A stretch of 64,000 nt of DNA from Kamptonema formosum PCC 10802 (GCF_000332335.1 NZ_KB235948.1:2365996-2429995), one strand, 5' to 3'; positions 46,270 to 55,848 are shown, counted from the stretch's first letter. Translations and numbers: made by a program. The notes: generated by a model not told the origin, from the letters alone.

Positions 46270-46629
46270 TTAAGGCTTGCGGGATTGAATCTGCTTCGAG
46301 AGTTCCTGCGAGTAAGTGTTAAACCACCACTCCCAGTAATCGGTATTTTGGGCTGACTTCAGCCGCGCTAAGGCGCGGTTGTAAGTGTTGAACCACAACT
46401 CCCAGTACCCAGCGCTACTGGAAGAGCTGAAACTGCTTGAAGAGCGAACGCAGCCACCGTTGGTTGGGCACACCGCCTCGCACTGGGGCACGCTGTAGTA
46501 GCCATCGCAATTGTTGCAGAGACTGGGTTCTATCCAATAGCGCTGTCCCTCTTGGCGGATAGCACTGGTGGGGCACTGGAACTGGCAGCGACCGCAAGCA
46601 ATGCAACTGTCTGTAATGAGGTAAGTCAT
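46270..46629 (-). CDS. fdxN: Nif ferredoxin FdxN with duplicated C-terminal motif
   Basis: The 119-residue protein has an N-terminal 2x[4Fe-4S] ferredoxin: CIACGRCQFQCP and CNNC followed by CEAVCP. A Ser-rich linker leads to a tail with two near-copies of YWE-WFNTY about 20 residues apart (YWELWFNTYNRALARL and YWEWWFNTYSQELSKQ). FdxN is thought to feed electrons to NifB. The tail is a feature of cyanobacterial FdxN; its role is unknown. The fdxN excision element is absent. Confidence 0.93.
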   Translation of the reverse strand: MTYLITDSCIACGRCQFQCPTSAIRQEGQRYWIEPSLCNNCDGYYSVPQCEAVCPTNGGCVRSSSSFSSSSSAGYWELWFNTYNRALARLKSAQNTDYWEWWFNTYSQELSKQIQSRKP

Positions 46630-46670
46630 TGTGATGCGCCTTGTAGGGGATAGGGAGTAAAGGAGCCGGT

Positions 46671-48125
46671 TTAGGCTTGACGCTCAGCCCACGTCTGATA
46701 GAAGTCGAGGGCTACTTTTTCGATAACATCGTAGGCTTCCACCGGCTCAATCCCAGCTTTCTGCAAGTCCTCTTGGGGGCAGTGACCGATCTTGGAAACC
46801 AGAACCGCTTTGCAGTCGGAGAGCATCTTAATAATCCCTTCCAGGGAGTGATCCTCGCCATAACCGCCCTGGCAGTAGTGCTCCACCTTGCGGTGACCGA
46901 CAAACTTAGCCTCGCTGCCATCCACCTCGTAAATCATGAATTCCTTGGCGTGACCGAAGTGCTGGTTAACCAGCCCGCCGCCCTTGGTGGCAACCGCAAC
47001 GAGGATTTTAGCAGCACCGGCAACTTTCTTGGCACCGGCTACCTTGCCTTTCGCCGCCTTCAGCTGTTCCTTAAACTTCTCAATCCCATCGTGAACTTCC
47101 TTGCGCGTTTCAAGGCTGTACTCGGGCGTCATTTCCAGGAACTTGTCTTTCGTGAATTCCTGGCTGCGATCCTCGCCGAGAAGCCCCACCGCATCAGCGC
47201 GGCACTGCCGGCAGTGACGCATCATCTTCATATTGCCGGAGCACTTGTCTTGCAGTCCCTTGAGCTCCTTAGGCGTGGGCCCGCGCTGGCCGTTCAAACC
47301 GAAGTAGGTGCCGTGTTCCGGTGCGGAGATCAGGGGCATGATGTTGTGGAGGAACGCACCCTTGGAGCGAATAACTTCATCCACTTCCGCCAAGTGCTCA
47401 TCATTAATCCCCGGAATCATCACGGAGTTGACTTTGCACAGGATGTCGGCTTCCTGGAGCGCTTGCAACCCTTCCATCTGCCGTTCGTGCAGGATGCGGG
47501 CGGCTTCCAAACCCTTGTAGCGCCGGCGCTTGTAGTGAACCCAGGGGTAAATCTTGGTCCCGATTTCCGGGTCAACCATATTAATGGTGATCGTGACGTG
47601 ATCGATGTTCAGCTGTTTGATGCGATCGACGTAATCGGGGAGCATCAAGCCGTTGGTGGACAGGCACAGCTTGATATCAGGGGCTTTTTCGGCAATCAGC
47701 TCAAAAGTGCGGAAAGTCTTCTCTGGGTTGGCCAGGGGGTCGCCAGGACCGGCAATGCCCAGCACCGTCATTTGAGGAATCTTGCCGGCAATCACCAGGA
47801 CTTTGTGCGCGGCTTCTTCCGGCGTCAGCAATTCGCTGACTACTCCCGGGCGGCTTTCGTTGGCGCAGTCATATTTGCGGTTGCAGTAGTTGCACTGGAT
47901 GTTGCACGCCGGCGCTACGGCTACGTGCATGCGGGCGTAGTGGTGGTGAGCTTCTTCGCTGTAGCAGGGATGGTTGGCAATCCGCTGCTTGAGCTTCTCA
48001 TCCATTGTTTCTGTGCTGCTCGAACCGCAGCTGGATGACGCGCAGCCACTGGATGTCTTGCTGGCATGAGCGACCTTTGCCGCAGGAGCCTCTTGTGTTT
48101 GAAGTGCTGATATTGGTGGTGTCAT
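46671..48125 (-). CDS. nifB: NifB, radical-SAM enzyme for NifB-co synthesis
   Basis: The 484-residue product starts the FeMo-co pathway by fusing two 4Fe clusters with carbide insertion. The radical-SAM motif is CNIQCNYC at about 74-81. Further conserved parts are [27 protein letters not shown] and [19 protein letters not shown] NifX-like domain with [10 protein letters not shown] forms the last ~100 residues. The leader AACCACGGAATTCGATG is identical to that of divergent nifP. It is the first gene of the - strand nif operon. Confidence 0.97.
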   Translation of the reverse strand: MTPPISALQTQEAPAAKVAHASKTSSGCASSSCGSSSTETMDEKLKQRIANHPCYSEEAHHHYARMHVAVAPACNIQCNYCNRKYDCANESRPGVVSELLTPEEAAHKVLVIAGKIPQMTVLGIAGPGDPLANPEKTFRTFELIAEKAPDIKLCLSTNGLMLPDYVDRIKQLNIDHVTITINMVDPEIGTKIYPWVHYKRRRYKGLEAARILHERQMEGLQALQEADILCKVNSVMIPGINDEHLAEVDEVIRSKGAFLHNIMPLISAPEHGTYFGLNGQRGPTPKELKGLQDKCSGNMKMMRHCRQCRADAVGLLGEDRSQEFTKDKFLEMTPEYSLETRKEVHDGIEKFKEQLKAAKGKVAGAKKVAGAAKILVAVATKGGGLVNQHFGHAKEFMIYEVDGSEAKFVGHRKVEHYCQGGYGEDHSLEGIIKMLSDCKAVLVSKIGHCPQEDLQKAGIEPVEAYDVIEKVALDFYQTWAERQA

Positions 48126-48324
48126 CGAATTCCGTGGTTGAGAGAGATGGGCTGACCGCCAAAAAGGCGAATTTTCGGTGCGCCAGCACGTTTACCGGCA
48201 GTCCGGAACGAGTGGTAACTTTCGTCGGAGGGTTGAGCGCCCTGGCGTTATTAGAGTTATAGCAGCCCCCAAAACTGGAGCTTTGCCTCTCTCCTGGATT
48301 CAGATTTATTTAATTAATTAAATT

Positions 48325-48522
48325 TGTACTCAGCCCCTTCAACCCGCTGCTGCTGGGGGTAAAAAAATTTTTTCGGGGTAGGGGCGCTAGTATTTTCGAG
48401 CTGGGGTGCGAGTATTTACGGGAAGGGGTGCGGGCGTTGCTTGCACTCACGCTCAAAGCCCGTCTGGGACTCGGTTTTAGGGCTGCTCACCTAGGGATTT
48501 TTGAGTCGTACCCCTGCACTCA
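48325..48522 (-). promoter_or_regulatory. nifB control module (left arm of an inverted pair)
   Basis: Seen from nifB, distal to proximal. TGAGTGCA (48522-48515). Then, exactly 73 bp on, TGAGTGCA (48449-48442). Then three related 10-mers spaced 22 bp apart, ending in AAATACTCGC (48417-48408) and AAATACTAGC (48395-48386). Then an A/T tract. Finally TGAGTACA (48332-48325), followed 16 nt later by an AT-rich possible -10. The same layout serves nifP. It is a strong candidate for the CnfR (PatB)-type nif activator site. Confidence 0.85.
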
Positions 48523-48898
48523 ACGCTCAATTCGTTTCCAACTGGCTGCCCCCTGGAACCTGCTTCCTGCGGAGAGGGTGAGCCCCCAAAGGCTCGCTGA
48601 AAGGCAGTCATCTTGGAAATAAGACTGGAGTAGACAGACTTTGGACTACCCCAGTGCGGCCACGGAATTCTATTCTGTATCTAAAATATCATTTTTTTTC
48701 AGGGGTGTCTCACAGAAAAGGGGATTTTAGGAAATCTTAAGATTTCGCCCCTACAGCACAGCCACCTATCTATAGCGGCTCTCAGCTGGATGAACTATGG
48801 CCCAGAAACCCGGGTTCGCAGGATACGGGGTTTCTCAGTACCTCACCAATCTGAGAAGCGCTATATATATAAAAAAACTAGCGGAGGGGACGGGCCCT

Positions 48899-49116
48899 TG
48901 AGTGCACGCGCCTGTGGCAAAAAATCGCGGGCAAAAAGCCTTCAAACCTTTCTGCCGGTTGGGTTTGGTATTGAGTGCACAAATGCTCGCCACCCTGCCT
49001 GGAAATACTCGCTCCCCAGCCGAGAAATACTAGCACCCCCACCCCAAAGAAATTTTTTTACGCCCGCCGGCTAAGGCTTGCAGGCTTTGAGTGCAACCTT
49101 AATCTCTCTAATAAAT
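48899..49116 (+). promoter_or_regulatory. nifP control module (right arm of an inverted pair)
   Basis: Seen from nifP. TGAGTGCA (48899-48906). Then, exactly 73 bp on, TGAGTGCA (48972-48979). Then AAATGCTCGC (48981), AAATACTCGC (49003) and AAATACTAGC (49025), spaced exactly 22 bp. Then an A/T tract. Then TGAGTGCA (49088-49095), 116 bp after the second box (117 in the nifB arm). TTGAGT and TAATAA, 16 nt apart, are a possible -35/-10 pair. Confidence 0.85.
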
Positions 49117-49204
49117 TCAGATCCGCACCGGCAGCGCTGCCGTGGTGGGAGGCACCTGCTATAAGCAGTTAAACAAAAGACGTCCTTTAAAACCACGGAA
49201 TTCG

Positions 49205-49939
49205 ATGCTACAGCTGTTTCCCGCGCTCCCGACCGGCTTGACTCGCCACAAGCCCGCTGGCAAAGCCAGCCTGCTGGCGATGGTTCAATCCCTGAAGCCA
49301 AATGCACTCGCAGCAGGGCTCTCGGCGCTGCGAGCGGATTTTGCCATTATCTTTGAGAGAGACCCTGCCGCCCGCAACTGGCTGGAGGTGCTGTGCTGCT
49401 ATCCGGGCTTGCACGCCCTAGCCCTGCACCGGCTCGCCCACGGGCTGCACAGCCTCTGCGTTCCCTTGATCCCCCGCCTGATCTCCTACGCCAGCCGGTT
49501 TTTCACCGGCATTGAAATACACCCGGGCGCAACCATAGGCAATGGAGTGTTCATTGACCACGGCATGGGCGTCGTCATCGGCGAAACCGCCATCGTGGGA
49601 GACGGCTGCCTGATTTATCAGGGCGCGACACTCGGAGGCACCGGCAAAGAAACCGGCAAGCGCCACCCCACCCTGGGAAAAAATGTCATCGTCGGTGCGG
49701 GGGCGAAAGTGCTCGGCAATATCCACATTGGGGATAGCGTCCGCATCGGTGCCGGCTCGATTGTCCTGCAGGACGTGCCGGCGGACTGCACCGTCGTGGG
49801 CGTACCCGGTCGCATCGTCTCTCGCTCCGGTCACGGATGCCCGCTGGAACACGCCCAGCTGCCAGATGTCCACGCCGCTGTGATTCGGATTTTGCTAGAC
49901 CGAATTGAGAAATTGGAACAAAAGTTACAAAATTTATAG
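49205..49939 (+). CDS. nifP: Nif-linked serine acetyltransferase NifP (CysE2)
   Basis: The start at 49205 is favoured because the preceding AACCACGGAATTCG is identical to that before nifB; 49280 is an alternative. The 244-residue enzyme makes O-acetylserine to boost cysteine for Fe-S synthesis. It has the SAT helical N-terminal part and then left-handed hexapeptide repeats ([47 protein letters not shown] turns) with the catalytic His in DHGMG. It leads the + strand nifP-V-Z-T operon. Confidence 0.93.
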   Translation: MLQLFPALPTGLTRHKPAGKASLLAMVQSLKPNALAAGLSALRADFAIIFERDPAARNWLEVLCCYPGLHALALHRLAHGLHSLCVPLIPRLISYASRFFTGIEIHPGATIGNGVFIDHGMGVVIGETAIVGDGCLIYQGATLGGTGKETGKRHPTLGKNVIVGAGAKVLGNIHIGDSVRIGAGSIVLQDVPADCTVVGVPGRIVSRSGHGCPLEHAQLPDVHAAVIRILLDRIEKLEQKLQNL

Positions 49940-49958
49940 CCCGGACGCAGTTACTGTA

Positions 49959-50213
49959 ATGCAAACACCCCCTAATCCTGACGGATCAGCCGGTCAGATT
50001 GTCAAGGTGAAGCGCAGCGACCGCTGGCTAATCTATTACCGCTTGCAAGAGTTAATGATTCCCTGCTGGTGTCCAGCAGATGGCTCCCTGCGGGTGGAAG
50101 TGAATGATTGCGTCGCCGCTCTTCTCGTCCGCAGTACCGTTCAGCAATTTGTTGCCTCTCGCCAAGAATTAGTGGACTGGCTAGAGCGGTGCTGGCACGC
50201 GCGAATTTCTTGA
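49959..50213 (+). CDS. Asr1405/Asl0597-type small protein
   Basis: The start is MQTPPNPDG; an upstream start would overlap nifP. The 84-residue product matches the small cyanobacterial family of Anabaena asr1405: VKRSDRWLIYYRLQELMIPC, WCPADGSLRVEVND and VQQFVASRQELVDWLERCW. Gene order nifP-asr1405-asr1406-nifV-nifZ-nifT is the same as in Anabaena. The function is unknown. Confidence 0.85.
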   Translation: MQTPPNPDGSAGQIVKVKRSDRWLIYYRLQELMIPCWCPADGSLRVEVNDCVAALLVRSTVQQFVASRQELVDWLERCWHARIS

Positions 50214-50249
50214 AAACCCACTCGATCGGAGCAATTTCAAAATACTTTT

Positions 50250-50535
50250 ATGGAGCCGAGTCGCAACCGAGAGCGAATTCATCAATTTTTTGCGGGACGA
50301 GCTGGCAATTTCTCCGCCGGCTCTAGCCATGACGCTCCAGCACCGGCGGCAGTTGGATCGCCCCTTGCCCATGCCCCTCTGGCAATATGGGCTGGGTTCC
50401 CCAGATCAGCTGCAGCAGATTTTTGACGGGCTGGAAAAGCAAGTTTATCTCTCACCCGCGCTTAACGATCGGGAGGCAACTCCCCCCCTTCCTTCCAGGC
50501 GCAAGGCCCTTTCCGAAAGCGCCCGCCGGCAATAA
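50250..50535 (+). pseudogene. DUF2949 (asr1406-type) gene with a 1-nt frameshift in a T6 run
   Basis: From ATG 50250 the frame reads MEPSRNRERIHQF and then derails. One frame over it continues LRDELAISPPALAMTLQHR, LPMPLWQYGLGSPDQLQQIF and stops at 50535. Removing one T from the six at 50286-50291 restores the family-like HQFLRDELAIS. The downstream frame alone has only a TTG at 50290 as start. So this is a +1 insertion in a homopolymer: a true mutation, a sequencing error or slippage-dependent expression. DUF2949 proteins lie at this spot in other cyanobacterial nif clusters. Confidence 0.75.
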
Positions 50536-50552
50536 CAAGATGGAGATACAAA

Positions 50553-51689
50553 ATGAACAGACAAGTCCAAATTAACGACACCACCCTCCGGGACGGCGAA
50601 CAGGCTGCCGGTGTCGCCTTCAGTCTCGAAGAAAAAGTAGCGATCGCTACTTTTCTGGATGCCATAGGCGTGCAAGAATTGGAAGTGGGAATTCCAGCGA
50701 TGGGTCCGGAAGAAACGCGCGCGATAAGGGCCATTGCTGACCGAGGCTTGCAAGCCAAACTCCTCGGCTGGAATCGCGCTGTCCGCTCGGATATAGACGC
50801 TTCTATGGCCTGCGGTTTGCAGCGGGTGCACATTTCGGTGCCGGTTTCTGACATCCAAATTGAGGCCAAGTTCAGCGGACAGTGGCGCTTGATGCTGTCC
50901 CGACTGGAAGAAACTGTTAAATACGCTCTCGACCGAGGGTTATATGTGTCAGTGGGGGGAGAGGATTCTTCCAGAGCGGATGAATTTTTCCTCCTGGACG
51001 TAGCTCTTTACACTGAGGAGCTGGGCGCATCGCGGTTTCGCTTCTGCGACACGGTAGGAATTCTCGACCCGATGGCCACTCACACAAAAGTCCGCCAGCT
51101 GGTGGACTGGCTGTGTGTTCCAGTGGAGATGCACACCCATAACGATTTGGGTTTGGCAACAGCCAACGCGATTGCCGGTGTCAGAGCGGGAGCTATATCA
51201 GTGAACACAACGGTGAACGGGTTGGGCGAAAGAGCCGGCAATGCCGCCTTGGAAGAAGTTGTCATGGCGCTGAAGCGGATTTACGGAATCGAGCTGGGAA
51301 TTGACACCCGGCGTTTGCTGGAACTGTCACGACTGGTGGCTGGAGCTTCAGGCTGCCCTGTACCCCCCTGGAAGGCAATTGTTGGCGAAAATACCTTCGC
51401 TCACGAAGCCGGGATTCACGCTCACGGGGTGATGAAAAATCCCAATACCTATGAGCCATTCGCCCCAGAGGAGGTGGGGTGGGAGCGACGTTTAGTGGTC
51501 GGGAAGCATTCTGGCCGGCACTTGGTGTCCAGCGTCCTGAAACAGCACGGTGTCACCCTCAACCCAGAGGAAACCCAGTCGGTTTTGGACGCTGTGCGCA
51601 AGCTGTCAGTAAAGATGAAGCGCAGCTTGAGTGTGGAAGAACTGTTGAGTTTAGTACCAGAGAGGAGGATGGCCCATGGAGTCGGATGA
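50553..51689 (+). CDS. nifV: Homocitrate synthase NifV
   Basis: The 378-residue enzyme condenses acetyl-CoA and 2-oxoglutarate to homocitrate, the organic ligand of FeMo-co. The catalytic and metal-site parts are [18 protein letters not shown], the HxH in [16 protein letters not shown], and [19 protein letters not shown]. The C-terminal part [19 protein letters not shown] is typical. A GGAG ribosome site precedes the ATG, and nifZ starts 14 nt before its stop. Confidence 0.96.
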   Translation: MNRQVQINDTTLRDGEQAAGVAFSLEEKVAIATFLDAIGVQELEVGIPAMGPEETRAIRAIADRGLQAKLLGWNRAVRSDIDASMACGLQRVHISVPVSDIQIEAKFSGQWRLMLSRLEETVKYALDRGLYVSVGGEDSSRADEFFLLDVALYTEELGASRFRFCDTVGILDPMATHTKVRQLVDWLCVPVEMHTHNDLGLATANAIAGVRAGAISVNTTVNGLGERAGNAALEEVVMALKRIYGIELGIDTRRLLELSRLVAGASGCPVPPWKAIVGENTFAHEAGIHAHGVMKNPNTYEPFAPEEVGWERRLVVGKHSGRHLVSSVLKQHGVTLNPEETQSVLDAVRKLSVKMKRSLSVEELLSLVPERRMAHGVG

Positions 51690-51942
51690 AATTGAGTTAA
51701 ACAATCCGCCCATATTTGAAATGGGAGAAAAGGTGCGGGTTCGCAAGCTAATCCGGAACGACGGCACTTTTCCAGGTCAAGAAATCGGGGCGACTCTTGC
51801 GAAGAAGGGAGATATCGGCTATGTTGTCGGTATCGGCACTTATTTGCAGACTTATTATATCTACGCGGTGCATTTCCTGGAAAAGGGATTCATCGTGGGG
51901 TGCCGCAGGAAAGAACTAGATTTTTTTGAGGAAGTACAATGA
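51676..51942 (+). CDS. nifZ: P-cluster maturation protein NifZ
   Basis: The 88-residue NifZ has [40 protein letters not shown] and [10 protein letters not shown]. NifZ helps form the second P-cluster in the MoFe protein. It overlaps nifV by 14 nt and nifT by 4 nt, so translation of all three is coupled. Confidence 0.94.
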   Translation: MESDEIELNNPPIFEMGEKVRVRKLIRNDGTFPGQEIGATLAKKGDIGYVVGIGTYLQTYYIYAVHFLEKGFIVGCRRKELDFFEEVQ

Positions 51943-52142
51943 AAGTCATGTTGCGTCGCAGTGCGGCAGGAAAGCTCATCGCCTATGTCGCGAAAAAAGA
52001 CCTAGAAGAAGAAGTGACGAGCGAAACGACCACCTCCGAGGGAAGGATTTTCACTCTGGCGAACGGCTGGGAGTTAGCGATTCCCAATTTACAAGACCCC
52101 CTCCAGCTGCCGCAAACTGTAGAGGCGAAGCGAATCGCCTAG
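51939..52142 (+). CDS. nifT: NifT/FixU-family protein
   Basis: The 67-residue protein is Nif[27 protein letters not shown] and FTLANGWELAIPNL. Function unknown; loss has mild effects in other diazotrophs. It is the last recognised gene of the nifP operon, and a GC-rich tract at 52157-52190 follows. Confidence 0.93.
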   Translation: MKVMLRRSAAGKLIAYVAKKDLEEEVTSETTTSEGRIFTLANGWELAIPNLQDPLQLPQTVEAKRIA

Positions 52143-52523
52143 CCGAGCACACAAGTTGCTCTCCCACGGGCGGGCCGGTGGGGGGAGGGGGAGCAATATT
52201 TTAATGGCGCAGGGCGTGATAAATGCCTTGTAGAGTAAGGTTTATCTAGCGGATCTCATATTAGTGAGGTGCGGAGAAACCCGGTTTTTTTAAGAAACCG
52301 GGTTTCTGGGCCGTAAATCATTCAAGTGAGAGCCTGTCTATAAATAATAGCGGGCGCTTTCCCCGTTTCCCGGCGGAGCCAGGGAACGAGGAATTAAGGA
52401 GGAATGATTGATCGCTATCAGGCTAGCGCTTGGGAGCGCCCTGCGGTCGGCGGAGCCGGCAGTGAAACCCCTTGGAAATTATACGATTAAGGTTGAAAAG
52501 TCAGTCAGGCGACGGAGGCGATT
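52143..52523. other. Intergenic region after nifT
   Basis: Contains a C/G-rich inverted tract (about 52157-52190), a full AGAAACCCGG hairpin with its flank (52251-52344) and a partial GTTCCC-type hairpin (about 52365-52390). A GGAGG site for the next gene lies at 52514-52518. Confidence 0.65.
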
Positions 52524-53159
52524 GTGAAGCTAGCTAATTTAGATGAGAGGGCAAAATTCCGGGTTGAGGGGCAGTTCCTGGGTTTTACCGGCTCGCCGGA
52601 AGGCAAACTGAAATACATAGTCGTTGCAGCCGGCGAAAGCGAGTGGCGGATTAAACTGCCCAAACAGTCTCGTGAAGCTATGGGGCAGAGTTTAGTTCCG
52701 GGTGACTGGATTGAGGTGTTTGGGGAAAAGAAGCTCAAGGGAGACACCGGCAAGCTGAAACTGAAAGCCTCTCAGGTGAGCAAAGTCGCGGCGGTTTCGC
52801 AGCAGACAGAGCCGGCGGCTGAGGTGTGGGAGTCTCAGCCGAAAGCTCAGCCGAAAGCAAAGATTCTCGTGTGCCAGAAGTCAGGCTGTGTCAAGCGGGG
52901 CGGGAAAACGCTGTGTCAGGCACTGGAGACGGCGCTGTGCGAGCGGGGGCTGCAAAACCACGTAGCCATTGAGCGCACCGGCTGCCTGAAAGGGTGCTCC
53001 TCCGGACCCAACTGCGTATTAATGCCCAGTAAAACCCGCCTCAGTCCGGCTCAGCCAGAGGCGATCGCAGCGCTGCTAGAAAAACACCTGGGGTGCCGGT
53101 CAAGCCATACCACAAACCGGATTTCTTTGGATGGGAGCAACGAAATTATGGCCTTCTAG
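52524..53159 (+). CDS. (2Fe-2S) thioredoxin-like ferredoxin domain protein
   Basis: The GTG start has a strong GACGGAGGCG site. The 211-residue protein has an N-terminal beta-rich domain of about 95 residues (FRVEGQFLGFTGSPEGKLKY, PGDWIEVFGEKKL) that looks like an OB fold. The thioredoxin-like [2Fe-2S] domain has Cys in ILVCQKSGCVKRGG, TLCQALE and GCLKGCSSGPNC. The last ~20 residues are encoded by a degenerate copy of the AAACCGGTTTCTTTGG repeat. The domain occurs in subunits of hydrogenases and in free ferredoxins; a redox role next to nif genes is inferred. Confidence 0.85.
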   Translation: MKLANLDERAKFRVEGQFLGFTGSPEGKLKYIVVAAGESEWRIKLPKQSREAMGQSLVPGDWIEVFGEKKLKGDTGKLKLKASQVSKVAAVSQQTEPAAEVWESQPKAQPKAKILVCQKSGCVKRGGKTLCQALETALCERGLQNHVAIERTGCLKGCSSGPNCVLMPSKTRLSPAQPEAIAALLEKHLGCRSSHTTNRISLDGSNEIMAF

Positions 53160-53481
53160 CCCAAAGAAACCCGGTTTCTTGCCGGTCGCCCCGCACGGCG
53201 ACAGTCAGGAGCTGTCGCGCCACCAGCCAGAGTAAGGTAACGCGCTGTTACCGCCAGCCGCCCCAGAAGTGCGGAACTGACAAGCTGCTTGTCCCATCTT
53301 TAATAATCCTAAATTCAAGAAGACCGCACAGGTGTCTTTGAGCGATTGTTGAGTGATTATTTGCAATCACTTAAATAATCGTAACTATAAATAGTTGCAC
53401 TGCCAGGGCTTTAGGTAGTGCAGTATACATAAATTGGGGCTCTGGGTTAACTAAAACTAGATCAGGATTCAGAGGTAGGGG
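53160..53481. other. Intergenic region, no gene
   Basis: A single arm of the AGAAACCCGGTTTCTT repeat lies at 53165-53180. AT-rich DNA at 53340-53420 may contain the promoter of the PAS-GGDEF-EAL gene. Nothing else is recognised. Confidence 0.45.
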
Positions 53482-55848
53482 ATGACCGGCTCCGAGCAGG
53501 AACGTCCCGCCAAAGGACTCTTTGTATTTATAGCTGTAAGCCAAGCTGATATGAATGCCAGACCCCTTCAGGAAGAATATTCCGAATATTCCGCAGCCCG
53601 GTGTAGGGAGAATTACGGAAGCCATCCTAATGTAGTAGAGCTGGAAGCCTACCGGTGTGATGTTACTCAGTGCCAGCACGTAGGGGAAAAACTTCACCAA
53701 ACCCTGAAAGAACTATCCAACATCAAATATGCGCTCGACCAGGCGGCCATTATCGCGATTGCCGACCGGCAAGGGACAATCCACTACGTCAACGATAAAT
53801 TTTGTGATATTTCTAAATATAGCCGGCCAGAACTCATTGGCCAGCACTACCGCCTCCTCAACTCCGGCTATCACTCCCAGGAGTTCTTCCAGCAGCTCTG
53901 GTCAACGATTAGCGCAGGGAAAGTTTGGAAAGGAGAGATAAAAGATAGGGCGAAAGATGGCAGCTATTATTGGGTAGATACCACCATTGTGCCGTTTGTG
54001 AACGAGCGGGGCGAGCCGGTTCAATATTTAACCATTCAGTTTGAGATTACGGAGCGCAAACTGGCAGAAGAAGCCCTGCGAGCGAGCGAGAACCGGTATC
54101 ACACCCTAGTCAACCTATCACCCGTCGGCATATTCTCCACCAATGCCAGAGGTGAATTTTTAGATGTCAACGCTCGCTGGTGCGAGATGGCGGGACTGAC
54201 TGCCGAGGAAGCAGTCGGAGAGGGTTGGGCGAGAAGCATCCATCCCGACGACCGGGAGCGGATTTTATTAGAATGGTATCAGGCAGCGTGGAAACACTTG
54301 CCCTTCAAATCCGCCGAATATCGATTGCAGCGTCCGGATGGCATGACCGCCTGGGTGTTCGCTCAAGCCGTTGCAGAGACAGGAGCGGCGGGAAGCACCA
54401 TAGGGTACGTCGGGACGATCACAGACATCACAGAACGCAAGCAAGCCGAGGAGCAGCTGCGATACCACGCCTGGCATGACGCCCTCACAGGTTTGCCGAA
54501 CCGGGCGATGTTTTTACAGTGCCTCCAAGACGCGCTCACCAGGGGAAAACAGAGTCGAAATAGCGTGTTTGCGGTGCTGTTCCTCGACTTAGACCGGTTC
54601 AAAGTCGTTAACGACAGTCTGGGGCATTTAGTAGGCGACCAGTTGCTCTCAGGGGTAGCCAGGAGGCTGTTAGGCTGCCTGCGCTCGCGGGATATTGTAG
54701 CGCGGCTGGGGGGAGACGAATTCACCATCCTGCTCGAAGATATCCGAAATGAGCGGGATGCCATTAAGGTCGCCGAGCGCATCCAAAAAGAATTAGCAAA
54801 GCCATTCCACCTGGCCGGGCATGAAGTCTTCACCTCAGCCAGCATTGGCATTGTCCTCAGTGGCGCTGCCAAATCGAAAAACTCCAGTTCGATAAGTTCC
54901 CACGAGAAGCCAGCGCACTTGCTGCGCGACGCCGACACCGCCATGTATCACGCCAAAGAGCGGGGTGGGATTGGGCGCTATGCGGTGTTTAACCAGGCAA
55001 TGTACACCCATGCGCTTGCCCTGTTGCAGCTGGAGAATGACCTGAGGCGAGCTGTTGAGAACTGCCAGGAATTCACCGTGCACTACCAGCCGATTGTTTG
55101 CTTGAAAACCGAGGAGATTTCAGGGTTCGAGGCGCTGGTGCGCTGGCACCACCCAACTCGCGGGCTGGTTTCTCCTGCAGAGTTCATCTCCTTGGCAGAA
55201 GAAACGGGACTGATTATTCCCCTGGGCCGGTGGGTGCTGTCGCAAGCGGCGCACCAGTTGCGCGTCTGGCAAGAGGCATTTCCCGCCGCAGCGCCCCTGA
55301 GCGTGAGCGTGAATCTGTCTCCCAAACAATTTTCGCATCCAGAACTGGTGGCGCAAATCGATCTGATTCTCCAAAACACAGGCTTGGATGGAAAAAGTTT
55401 GCACTTAGAAATTACCGAAAGCGCCCTGATGGACGACGATTCTGAGGCGGTGGCGCACACGCTGTACCAGCTGAAAAATCGCGGGATTGAGCTGTCTATC
55501 GATGACTTTGGCACGGGTTACTCTTCCCTGTCCCGCTTAGTCGGTTTCCCACTGCACACCTTGAAGATTGACCGCTCCTTTGTCAGCCAGATGGGAGAGG
55601 GGGGCGAAAATTATCAGATCCCCTGGACGATTGTTACCCTGGCACACAATCTGGGCATGGAAGTAGTTGCTGAAGGGGTGGAAAGAGCGCATCAGGTGGC
55701 GCAACTGAGGAGCCTCGGATGCGAGCGAGCGCAGGGCAACATTTTCTCGAAACCTTTAGACGCTAAGGCGGCTTCGGCGCTGCTGGCTTCTGGGAAAGCC
55801 ACTGGGTGTATTTCAACGGCGATGGCCCCTGAGCGGGTCGGGGTGTAG
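53482..55848 (+). CDS. PAS-PAS-GGDEF-EAL protein (c-di-GMP turnover)
   Basis: The 788-residue protein has two PAS domains with PAC ends (about 75-195 and 205-320), GGDEF (about 335-500) and EAL (about 520-770). GGDEF is intact with the inhibitory RSRD before it. EAL keeps EALVRW, SVNLSP, EITES, DDFGTGYSS, LKID and AEGVE, so phosphodiesterase activity is likely and cyclase activity possible. No membrane segment is seen, so PAS domains probably sense an internal cue. The first 70 residues are not assigned. The next gene is a PAS kinase. Confidence 0.9.
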   Translation: MTGSEQERPAKGLFVFIAVSQADMNARPLQEEYSEYSAARCRENYGSHPNVVELEAYRCDVTQCQHVGEKLHQTLKELSNIKYALDQAAIIAIADRQGTIHYVNDKFCDISKYSRPELIGQHYRLLNSGYHSQEFFQQLWSTISAGKVWKGEIKDRAKDGSYYWVDTTIVPFVNERGEPVQYLTIQFEITERKLAEEALRASENRYHTLVNLSPVGIFSTNARGEFLDVNARWCEMAGLTAEEAVGEGWARSIHPDDRERILLEWYQAAWKHLPFKSAEYRLQRPDGMTAWVFAQAVAETGAAGSTIGYVGTITDITERKQAEEQLRYHAWHDALTGLPNRAMFLQCLQDALTRGKQSRNSVFAVLFLDLDRFKVVNDSLGHLVGDQLLSGVARRLLGCLRSRDIVARLGGDEFTILLEDIRNERDAIKVAERIQKELAKPFHLAGHEVFTSASIGIVLSGAAKSKNSSSISSHEKPAHLLRDADTAMYHAKERGGIGRYAVFNQAMYTHALALLQLENDLRRAVENCQEFTVHYQPIVCLKTEEISGFEALVRWHHPTRGLVSPAEFISLAEETGLIIPLGRWVLSQAAHQLRVWQEAFPAAAPLSVSVNLSPKQFSHPELVAQIDLILQNTGLDGKSLHLEITESALMDDDSEAVAHTLYQLKNRGIELSIDDFGTGYSSLSRLVGFPLHTLKIDRSFVSQMGEGGENYQIPWTIVTLAHNLGMEVVAEGVERAHQVAQLRSLGCERAQGNIFSKPLDAKAASALLASGKATGCISTAMAPERVGV

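Larger units (their letters stand above)
48126..49204. other. Divergent nifB-nifP regulatory region (1079 bp)
   Basis: No gene. The two inverted control modules occupy 48325-48522 and 48899-49116. Between them lies a composite hairpin element (about 48770-48870; core AGAAACCCGG at 48804-48835) and an AT-rich stretch at 48660-48735. No exact GTA-N8-TAC NtcA site was found, in line with an activator other than NtcA acting here. Confidence 0.8.

Noticed and set aside
46677..48038. 453-residue + strand frame opposite nifB
   Set aside because: Antisense shadow of nifB in GC-rich DNA.
48126..49204. NtcA sites upstream of nifB or nifP
   Set aside because: Every GTA in the gap was checked; none is followed by TAC after 8 nt.
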